A DNA stretch of 43,819 nt from a virus, in IMG/VR virus record IMGVR_UViG_3300046820_000486, positions 1 to 43,819 of that record; one strand, given 5' to 3'. Shown here piece by piece: positions 37,543 through 43,819 of the stretch (its first letter is position 1; the number at the start of each line of letters is the position of its first letter). The position numbers and the translations under genes were made by a program. Below the pieces are notes generated by a model that made no database searches, was not told where the DNA came from, and saw nothing but the letters and a program-made list of their open reading frames with translations.

Positions 37543-38250
37543 ATGAACAATCTTACTCTACAATTAAAGATTAAACAGCGTCTAAACAAGTTAGATAGTT
37601 TAGACTATGATAACTTGCAATGCTGGCAGATCGTTGAAGCTTTTAATAAAGCTCAAGTAGAGTGGGTGCGTCGTCAAGTACAAGGTGTGAATGTTACCAA
37701 AACTGGTGATGAACAAACCAAAATGCGTATCGATGACTTGCAAAGATTGTTGATCGAAGTTCCCATGAATCTTACAAACAAAGGTTTGTATATGGAGACA
37801 CAGGAACTACCTACAAATTATTTATACTTTAAACGTATTAATGGTCATGGTCAAAAAGATTGTTGTGAAAATCCTATGGCGATGACAATTACTTATTTAG
37901 CGGAAGAAGAGAATGTTCCTTTGCTTTTATCAGATGAGCTAAAGAAACCCAGTTTTGAATGGGGTGAAACCTTCTGTACCTTAGTAGGTAATAAAATACG
38001 AATCTATACAAACGGAGAGTTTGATGTTCATAATGTAAAACTTATGTATTATAGACTTCCTGTATTTGTTCAACTTATAGGTTGTGTAGATCCTTATACA
38101 ACTGTGCAGTCTGCGGACGACGTACTCTGCGAATTTAAAGATGATATCACAGAGATACTTGTAGATGCTGCTGTAAACATTCTATCGGGAGATATTGAAT
38201 ATATGACACAGTATCAAGTATCTCAGCAATCGGTACAAGAAAATACTTAA
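37543..38250 (+). CDS. Head-tail connector / ring protein candidate (235 aa)
   Basis: The ATG at 37543 (MNNLTLQLKIKQRLNKLDSLDYDNLQCWQIVEAFNKAQVEWVRRQ) fits better than the longer frame that overlaps the cluster. N-terminal helical domain, a beta part (NKIRIYTNGEFDVHNVKLMYYRLPVFVQL), and a helical end (ADDVLCEFKDDITEILVDAAVNILSGDIEYMTQYQ). This order is common to adaptor proteins below the portal in related phages, as I remember. Short VNxRL opening and C-terminal FKDDxTEILVDxAxxILSxDIE are good family-type features. Role by family and position. Confidence 0.7.
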   Translation: MNNLTLQLKIKQRLNKLDSLDYDNLQCWQIVEAFNKAQVEWVRRQVQGVNVTKTGDEQTKMRIDDLQRLLIEVPMNLTNKGLYMETQELPTNYLYFKRINGHGQKDCCENPMAMTITYLAEEENVPLLLSDELKKPSFEWGETFCTLVGNKIRIYTNGEFDVHNVKLMYYRLPVFVQLIGCVDPYTTVQSADDVLCEFKDDITEILVDAAVNILSGDIEYMTQYQVSQQSVQENT

Positions 38251-38252
38251 TT

Positions 38253-38678
38253 ATGAGACAGTTAAAACTAGAAGGTGGTGGAGCTACCGGAAATGCAATG
38301 AAACAAATGACTGGTGCTATCACAGCGCTTACCTTTGAACTTTTAAATGGTGTAACTAAAATACACATCGCACATCTTAAAACAACTAGTTATTCCGCAC
38401 ATGTTGCAATGGGTGAGTTTTATGATGAGGTTGGTGACTTTGCGGATAGTCTTGCTGAACAATGGCAAGGTATCACAGAGAAACTCTTAGATTTCCCTAC
38501 ATCTGTAGAACTTAAGTCGATGAGTACAACTGAAGAATGTGTAAAGTATCTTCGTGGATTGTATGATATGTGTGAAAAGGTTCAAGATAGTTGCGAGCAT
38601 TCTGAGATCATAAACACAATTGATGAAATTAAGTCATTGATTAACAGTACTAAGTACAAGTTAATTTTCTTGAAATAA
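38253..38678 (+). CDS. Ferritin-like/Dps-like helical bundle protein candidate (141 aa)
   Basis: MRQLKLEGGGATGNAMKQMTGAITALTFELLNGVTKIHIAHLKTTSYSAHVAMGEFYDEVGDFADSLAEQWQGI is a run of long helices with H, E and D at ferritin-like spacing (HIAHLKTTSYSAHVAMGEFYDEV). The FYDEVGDFADSLAEQWQG segment strongly recalls Dps-like DUF5856-type phage proteins, which are four-helix bundles. It could bind metal or DNA, or act as a virion protein. The call is by pattern and moderately confident. Ends at the promoter region 38681. Confidence 0.6.
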   Translation: MRQLKLEGGGATGNAMKQMTGAITALTFELLNGVTKIHIAHLKTTSYSAHVAMGEFYDEVGDFADSLAEQWQGITEKLLDFPTSVELKSMSTTEECVKYLRGLYDMCEKVQDSCEHSEIINTIDEIKSLINSTKYKLIFLK

Positions 38679-38680
38679 AA

Positions 38681-38738
38681 TTTGGAAGTTTAAATAAGAC
38701 TTCTTATATTACTTATATATTTATAAAAACAAAAAACT
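38681..38738 (+). promoter_or_regulatory. Promoter of the 460-aa virion protein
   Basis: TTTG at 38681-38684 then 20 bp then TATATTAC (38705-38712), an imperfect TTTG-N19/20-TAnnTTTG. TTTGGAAGTTTAAA matches the start of the promoter at 22683 with one base inserted. Confidence 0.6.
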
Positions 38739-40121
38739 ATGAGTTATTTTAATCATGCTTTTAACAAAGCCTTTGTGGGAACAACTGGTTTTGTTAACGA
38801 CGGTGCTACATCTACAATTGATTTAGCAACCGGAGAATTTGGATTCTACGATCCTAAAACTTGGACAAACCAATCTATTGCACCTGCTAACGGATGTCCT
38901 TTGGTTTTGGTTGCAGGTTCTGTTCATCCTGCAACAAATGACAAAATCGGTCCTTTTGCAGGTGGTTACAGTGAGTCTGTAAAATCAAAAACTATTAATC
39001 CTAAGTACGTTAGTAAGTTTTACAAGGTATTACCTTGTGATCCACAACAAATGCAAATTACGGTTGGTTCAACTTATGCTAACACTACTCTAGAGAATCT
39101 GTCTTGTAATCTAAATTCAGGATCAGTTATAAACCGTGAGTTCGTTTGTAATAGTACTTATAACTTGCGTGTTGATATTAAAGGTTCTCCTGTATTGCGT
39201 TTCTTGACTCGTAATGATTATTACACAGCAGCTGCTTACACAGGATGTTGCCCAGAAGGTGTTGATGGTATTGGCGCAAACGTTAATCCTTTATTGGTAT
39301 ACGTACAATGGGCATACCAGTTGTTGAACTCTCCTTTGATCTCTCCGTTTATTAAAGTTGAAGTTACTTATACTTTAGATTATAATGCAGGTACTCCAGA
39401 ATGGTTGCAACTTGCAGGAACAGATGGTACTAGTTCTGCATCTAATTTGGCAGCATTGTTGACTTATATTAATGATCCTAGCACTCTTCCTCCTGTTGTA
39501 AACTATGACACTGTTTCAGGTGGTACTGTTATTCCTGGAGATGGTCGTGCGGGATTAATTATTACTGGTGCTTATGTAGACACTCGTTTTAATGATTGTA
39601 CTTTCTACCCAAATGATTCTATCATTGCTTTCTTGGAACCAGTTAAAGTTTATGCTTCTGAAGTTGACTTGAATGGTGATCCTTGTGCTTTTGGTGGAGT
39701 ATGTGTAGCTAACGCATGTCCTGGTTATCAAGGTACTGGATTTGGAGAAACTGTAATTCGTGATGTAATTATGACAGAAGCTTATATGCAACAACCTTTC
39801 TATACTGGTCAGGATTTGCGTATTCGTGAAATCACTAACGGTACAGATGTATATGATGTAATTAATCGCACATCTTCTTATACTCGTTATTACATTCAAC
39901 ATAACGTACCTCGTTTCAATAATCCATCAAGTACTTTTGATAATGATCAATACTTGTTAGAGATTATTGCTCCTGCAGATACAACTACTGGTGCTACAAG
40001 TTGGGAAGACTTTGAAGCATTTATGTTAGGTTGGTTAGCAGCTGCTGGTAGCGCATGTGTAACAATGGATGAATATGAATGTCCTAATACTTGTACAGAT
40101 ATTAATCCTAACTGGGACTAA
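38739..40121 (+). CDS. Second abundant virion protein candidate (460 aa)
   Basis: MSYFNHAFNKAFVGTTGFVNDGATSTIDLATGEFGFYDPKTW. Mostly beta with a repeating Cys pattern (LPCDPQQMQITVGS; CNLNSGSVINREFVC; CCPEGVDG). Two stretches, FIKVEVTYTLDYNAG and VIRDVIMTEAYMQQPFYTGQDLRIREI, look like tail-tube or sheath-type strands. Own promoter, own strong terminator and codon bias like that of the capsid gene suggest high expression: a major tail, sheath or decoration protein. I cannot choose between these. Confidence 0.7.
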   Translation: MSYFNHAFNKAFVGTTGFVNDGATSTIDLATGEFGFYDPKTWTNQSIAPANGCPLVLVAGSVHPATNDKIGPFAGGYSESVKSKTINPKYVSKFYKVLPCDPQQMQITVGSTYANTTLENLSCNLNSGSVINREFVCNSTYNLRVDIKGSPVLRFLTRNDYYTAAAYTGCCPEGVDGIGANVNPLLVYVQWAYQLLNSPLISPFIKVEVTYTLDYNAGTPEWLQLAGTDGTSSASNLAALLTYINDPSTLPPVVNYDTVSGGTVIPGDGRAGLIITGAYVDTRFNDCTFYPNDSIIAFLEPVKVYASEVDLNGDPCAFGGVCVANACPGYQGTGFGETVIRDVIMTEAYMQQPFYTGQDLRIREITNGTDVYDVINRTSSYTRYYIQHNVPRFNNPSSTFDNDQYLLEIIAPADTTTGATSWEDFEAFMLGWLAAAGSACVTMDEYECPNTCTDINPNWD

Positions 40122-40138
40122 TACTGAAAACTTATAAT

Positions 40139-40172
40139 AAAAAAGGGTGGGAATCAAATCTCACCCTTTTTT
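40139..40172 (+). terminator. Intrinsic terminator after the 460-aa gene
   Basis: GGGTG (40145-40149) pairs with CACCC (40162-40166), extended by flanking A/T pairs, then TTTTTT (40167-40172). A tract on the left makes it potentially bidirectional. Confidence 0.85.
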
Positions 40173-40211
40173 ATTTCATTTATTATGATTATTTTCGTAA
40201 TTTAATAGTAT

Positions 40212-40769
40212 ATGGCAAAACATCTCTTATCTTTAGATATGCCTAACACTTTGAATACTTGTATTCTCAGAGTGGTAGACACTAGTACATATGATCCTAG
40301 TATGACACCTGGATCATTGACTCTTGAAATTCTTGCACCTGGATACACTAATGCAACAGCATATTATCCAACTAATACTGAGTTTAATCTTAGTCTTACA
40401 GCTTGTGATTTGGGATTACAAACAACTAACTGCACTACGGTTCGTAATAATATTCCTGATGGTGTCTATGCTATAAAGTATAGTATTGCACCAAATGAGT
40501 ATGTATATGTGGAATATAATCACTTACGTATTACAGCAGCGCTTGCTAAGATTCAAACTATTCTTTGTTGTTTAGATGTTCCTAATTGTGAACCGGTTCA
40601 ACCTTTGAAAGATAAACTAAAAGAACTAAATTTGCTAACTACTATGTTAGAAGCAGCTAAAGCGAAAGTTGAATATTGTCATAATCCTAAACAAGGAATG
40701 GATATCTATAATTACGTGATGTCTAGATTGACAAAACTTAGTTGTAACTGCGGATGTGAAACATGCTAA
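40212..40769 (+). CDS. Structural protein with Cys-rich C-terminus (185 aa)
   Basis: Beta-rich N-terminal domain, about residues 1-115 (LDMPNTLNTCILRVVDTSTYDPSMTPGSLTLEILAPGYTNATAYYP; DGVYAIKYSIAPNEYVYVEYNHLRI). A helical part (LKDKLKELNLLTTMLEAAKAKVEYCHNPKQGMDIYNYVMSRLTKL) ends CNCGCETC. This layout is one I remember in Bacteroidota phage virion gene sets, without a function. AATAGTATATGG at its start resembles the repeated late leader. Probably a tail protein. Confidence 0.7.
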   Translation: MAKHLLSLDMPNTLNTCILRVVDTSTYDPSMTPGSLTLEILAPGYTNATAYYPTNTEFNLSLTACDLGLQTTNCTTVRNNIPDGVYAIKYSIAPNEYVYVEYNHLRITAALAKIQTILCCLDVPNCEPVQPLKDKLKELNLLTTMLEAAKAKVEYCHNPKQGMDIYNYVMSRLTKLSCNCGCETC

Positions 40770-40788
40770 TTTTTTAAAAACCAACAAT

Positions 40789-40929
40789 ATGAGCAAATGT
40801 CCAAACTGTGGAGCAGCCATGAGCTGCGGATGTCAAAAAAGAGTAACCCCTGATGGAAAAGTAGGTTGCAGTAAATGTGTTAATCAATTAAAGACACCTG
40901 TACAAAAACAGGTACAAAAGAAACCATAA
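40789..40929 (+). CDS. Tiny zinc-ribbon protein (46 aa)
   Basis: ATG at 40789, TAA at 40927-40929. CPNCGAAMSCGCQKR and GCSKC give a compact zinc-ribbon with three Cys pairs. The C-terminal part is Lys/Gln-rich. Preceded by the AAAACCAAC leader like other unit-leading genes; 3 bp before the next ATG. Adjacent to a Cys-rich giant protein, perhaps an assembly partner; inference only. Confidence 0.65.
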   Translation: MSKCPNCGAAMSCGCQKRVTPDGKVGCSKCVNQLKTPVQKQVQKKP

Positions 40930-40932
40930 GAT

Positions 40933-43806
40933 ATGTCACTAGTAAAAGCTTACTATACTACCAGAGCATCGAGTGAAGCAGGGTACACAAATAACGGAGA
41001 TGACTTTGAACCCATACCTTCGATTCCTCCAATATTTGGAGGAGATGGAAGCTGCGTAGGAATTGATCCTAATAATGGTAATAAAGTAATTTTTGCTGGT
41101 GCACCAAATTCATTGGTAGGTACTCTTATAAGAACTTCTGATGATAATGGAGATACTTTACAAACACCTGCTGGAGACTGGACAAGTTTTAATATAAACG
41201 TAGATCCTGGTCAAGGATCTAGAATAATTGTAATTGACTCTAATATTAGTTACATATATGGAACAGAGGGTTTATACAAATCAATAGATGGTGGAAATAC
41301 ATATAATATTGTAAATAGTGATTTTGCGAGTTTATATGCCAGCACTATAAGTTTTGTAAAGCTGTATATGACAGACGATCAAAATGGTCTTATTGGTTTT
41401 AGTAATCCGGGAGCAAATCCTAATCCCCAAGTAAAATTATTAATAACTGCAGATGGTGGTATTACATGGACAGACGTTGTAGGATTTGATACACTCTTAT
41501 CAATAGATCAAATTTGTGGTGTGCATCTTTCAACGGATGGTACAAAGATGGTTGTTGTAGGAAAATCAAAAATTTATATTTCTACAGACTCTGGGGTAAC
41601 TTGGAGTGTAGCACAAGTCTTTTCTCCAGTATCAACCACAATATACGGAACAGCATTTGATGCTATAAATGATCTTGTGATGTTTGCTATGGGAGGTAAT
41701 GATACTATTTACAGGACTGTAAATGGTGGTTTAAACTGGACTCTTCAGTCTAGTTCTCCTGGAAGCAATTCGCACTTGTTTAGTTTTTATTCTGAAACCG
41801 AAGGATACACATGTAGACGTAATGATAGTTTAGGTGTAAATGAGATACTAAGAACATTTGATGCAGGTGTTACATGGCAGCTAGCAGATAGTATAGGTGG
41901 AACAGCATTAGATTTACAAGCTGTTTTTTACAATTGCGGGGAGTGTCCTCCAGGATATATAAAGAATAATAATGTCGATCAGTGTGATGGTAAATCTTTA
42001 GGTCCAAACTTATGTCCTCCAGGATTCGTCTATGATGTTCCATCAGGAACATGTATTGGTACACAAGATTGTCCTTTAAGTGAAATTGTTTTTGTACTTG
42101 ATGTAGGGGGTTCTGTTCTAGATAGTGAGCAGTTACAAATGCAGCAATTCCTACAAACTATTGTAGCAGCTCCTAATGTTCAAGCAGGTTTAAATGCTGG
42201 AACATTAAGACTAGGATTTTGTGTATTTGCTGGATTTGCACCTGCCGGACAATTTTTTAGATTGAATTTGACAAATATACTTTATGAAATAGATACTTGG
42301 TTAAGTAATTTTACTCCTGTCAATGTAAATCCCGGAGGAGGTACTAATACAGCAGCAGGTCTTTCAGTTGGTGTTACTGATATTCTTTTTGGACCAACTA
42401 GTAATCCAGCAGCAAACAAAAAAATAATTCTTGTAACTGATGGATTTCCAGCATCTTTACCACTAGGTCTTACAACAGATACATTTGTTCTAAGCAATAA
42501 TAATGGTATTACAAATACTTGGACTATAACAAATGATTCAACACCACCTTGTGACAGATCTCAAGGAGGACTAACAGATTGTACAAGATGTGAGATCTAT
42601 GATGTAACAATGGAGATGTCTGACTATATAAAGAATACTTTAGGTGTTGCATTTACAGTAGCTATATTAACAGGTGAAACTGCAGTAAACTTAAATTCTG
42701 TGTTATCACCAGCTGAAAATCCGAGTGGTGCTCCAACTGTTGAGGCGTATCTAACATATAGAGCTTTGATTATAGGATATTTGGATCAGATGACTCACAT
42801 GTTTCCACCATCTCAAAATCCATTAAGTCCTTGGTATATTGGTAACGATGGTTATAAACCACCACTGCCTATTGCAGGAGGTCATTTATCACAAGTAGGA
42901 TTATCTAATCAAGATACAGGAATTCCATTTGGTAGACTTATATACGGTCCTCAAATAAATGATAATTCTGATATTACTTTTCCTACACGGATGTCTGACT
43001 ATAGTTCTAACAGTTCACAACTATGGCCAGCATTACCTGCAATATATGGTACTGAAGCAGCTCCTGCAATATCTGTAGTTTCTGGTGTATTTAATCCATA
43101 TGGATTATGGGATTGTAATCTTTCAGGAGATCCTCCCAATATATATGCACCTATGTGCGGACTTAAGTCAGATGGTACAAATGATGTTTATATATCTTTA
43201 TTTGCGACAGCAGCAGATCAATTAGCACCTCAAATTGCTGAAGGTATTTGTTCTAATACAATTGAAGTAAGTTGTGGTGAAGGATGTAACGTGGTTGTTG
43301 TAGGAAATAATGCTCAATGCGAATGTCCTAAAACAGTATATATAACACCATGTGTATATAACATATATGATTGTCAAGATCTTACTACACCTGTTTATTG
43401 TTCAAAGAATGATCTAAGTGCTTATATTGGAGCAGACATTGTTGTAAAAATTGAAATAGACAGTGTTGCTGTTGATGGTTGTTTTATAGTAGCTCTCAAT
43501 GACATTGACTATTGTGATCCATTAGACGTAAGTGATGTTAATGTTAGTGAGCAATTTACAACTTGTGAAGAATGTGCACCTCTAGCTGTTAGATTAACTT
43601 CTTGTTACAATGAAGAAATTTATATTCAAGTAGAATCAGAAGTACTCTATAATAACATTGGAAAGTCTGTTGAGTTATTTGAATATCCAGGATTTTGCTG
43701 GAGAATTGATATTGAACCCGAGTTTCCTACAGAATTAGTACCAGTTACCATAAAGAAAATTTATGATGACTGTGACTGCTGCAAACAATACTCATGTAAA
43801 TCCTAA
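40933..43806 (+). CDS. Multidomain virion protein: Asp-box repeats, VWA domain, Cys-rich repeats (957 aa)
   Basis: Residues 1-330: five Asp-box/BNR repeats: SIDGGNTY (117-124), TADGGITW (172-179), STDSGVTW (217-224), TVNGGLNW (262-269) and TFDAGVTW (308-315), a sialidase-like propeller. Residues 335-380: Cys-rich CxxCPPGY/CPPGF linker. Residues 383-650: von Willebrand A domain, with D390-x-G-x-S394, T471/T473 and D503 as MIDAS candidates; the first Ser of DxSxS is Gly here. Residues 770-957: Cys-rich C-terminus with two related units (VYCSKNDLSAYIGADIVVKIEI...GCFIV; VLYNNIGKSVELFEYPGFCWRI). Probably a cell-surface binding tail protein. No signal peptide. Three bases after the zinc-ribbon mini-gene. 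Confidence 0.75.
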   Translation: MSLVKAYYTTRASSEAGYTNNGDDFEPIPSIPPIFGGDGSCVGIDPNNGNKVIFAGAPNSLVGTLIRTSDDNGDTLQTPAGDWTSFNINVDPGQGSRIIVIDSNISYIYGTEGLYKSIDGGNTYNIVNSDFASLYASTISFVKLYMTDDQNGLIGFSNPGANPNPQVKLLITADGGITWTDVVGFDTLLSIDQICGVHLSTDGTKMVVVGKSKIYISTDSGVTWSVAQVFSPVSTTIYGTAFDAINDLVMFAMGGNDTIYRTVNGGLNWTLQSSSPGSNSHLFSFYSETEGYTCRRNDSLGVNEILRTFDAGVTWQLADSIGGTALDLQAVFYNCGECPPGYIKNNNVDQCDGKSLGPNLCPPGFVYDVPSGTCIGTQDCPLSEIVFVLDVGGSVLDSEQLQMQQFLQTIVAAPNVQAGLNAGTLRLGFCVFAGFAPAGQFFRLNLTNILYEIDTWLSNFTPVNVNPGGGTNTAAGLSVGVTDILFGPTSNPAANKKIILVTDGFPASLPLGLTTDTFVLSNNNGITNTWTITNDSTPPCDRSQGGLTDCTRCEIYDVTMEMSDYIKNTLGVAFTVAILTGETAVNLNSVLSPAENPSGAPTVEAYLTYRALIIGYLDQMTHMFPPSQNPLSPWYIGNDGYKPPLPIAGGHLSQVGLSNQDTGIPFGRLIYGPQINDNSDITFPTRMSDYSSNSSQLWPALPAIYGTEAAPAISVVSGVFNPYGLWDCNLSGDPPNIYAPMCGLKSDGTNDVYISLFATAADQLAPQIAEGICSNTIEVSCGEGCNVVVVGNNAQCECPKTVYITPCVYNIYDCQDLTTPVYCSKNDLSAYIGADIVVKIEIDSVAVDGCFIVALNDIDYCDPLDVSDVNVSEQFTTCEECAPLAVRLTSCYNEEIYIQVESEVLYNNIGKSVELFEYPGFCWRIDIEPEFPTELVPVTIKKIYDDCDCCKQYSCKS

Positions 43807-43819
43807 TATAAATGAATTG

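Noticed and set aside
11500-43806. Stop-codon reassignment (as in some crAss-like phages)
   Set aside because: TAA, TGA and TAG all end genes here (for example TAG at 11950-11952), and large genes need no recoded stop, so the standard bacterial code fits.
1-43819. CRISPR array, insertion sequence or integrase
   Set aside because: The only regular repeats are the cassette elements, whose spacers are whole genes. No transposase or recombinase motifs or terminal inverted repeats were found.

Overview
The window looks like part of a tailed-phage (Caudoviricetes) genome infecting a Bacteroidota host. TerL, portal, scaffold-like and major-capsid-like genes lie in head-morphogenesis order. Several intergenic regions carry the Bacteroidota promoter signature TAnnTTTG, once with a TTTG box exactly 19 bp upstream. 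DNA is AT-rich, genes are tightly packed with ATGA/TAATG junctions, and classical Shine-Dalgarno sites are rare. Head-gene sizes and order recall crAss-like and related Bacteroidota phages; this is an inference from remembered family features, and no search was run.

Layout. (1) 1-7034 is mostly leftward: a replication/recombination operon (SF2 helicase cut by the window edge, HNH protein, small coupled genes), then small unknown genes. A rightward pair (metallophosphoesterase plus a small acidic protein) sits inside this block. (2) 7035-7981 has no credible gene but is dense in long inverted repeats and is the best candidate here for a large structured RNA. (3) 7982-11135 holds eight small leftward genes. 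Seven of them each carry an identical 12-bp element before the start, six at a fixed 16-18 nt, and a hairpin or terminator at or near the stop. They look like single-gene expression cassettes, probably early genes. (4) 11136-11499 is a divergent control region full of dyads. (5) 11500-22335 reads rightward and encodes tail-fibre/adhesin-type proteins (beta-helix, PNG-type propeller, Gly-rich and duplicated domains) plus two 22-residue mini-genes. (6) 22341-26723 holds a holin-like membrane protein, coiled-coil and zinc proteins, a RecB/Cas4-like nuclease and a PhoH-type ATPase. (7) 26713-38678 is the head module: TerL, portal, scaffold-like protein, major-capsid candidate, a capsid-associated gene, eight tiny Lys-rich proteins and connector candidates. 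(8) 38739-43806 holds a second probable abundant virion protein with its own promoter and terminator, Cys-rich proteins and a 957-residue protein combining Asp-box repeats, a von Willebrand A domain and Cys-rich repeats.

Working model (inference). Leftward genes take over the host and replicate DNA. Rightward genes build the particle, mostly from host-type promoters with a shared leader. The 7-kb RNA candidate and the cassette array between 8.5 and 11.2 kb are the parts least explained by known families.
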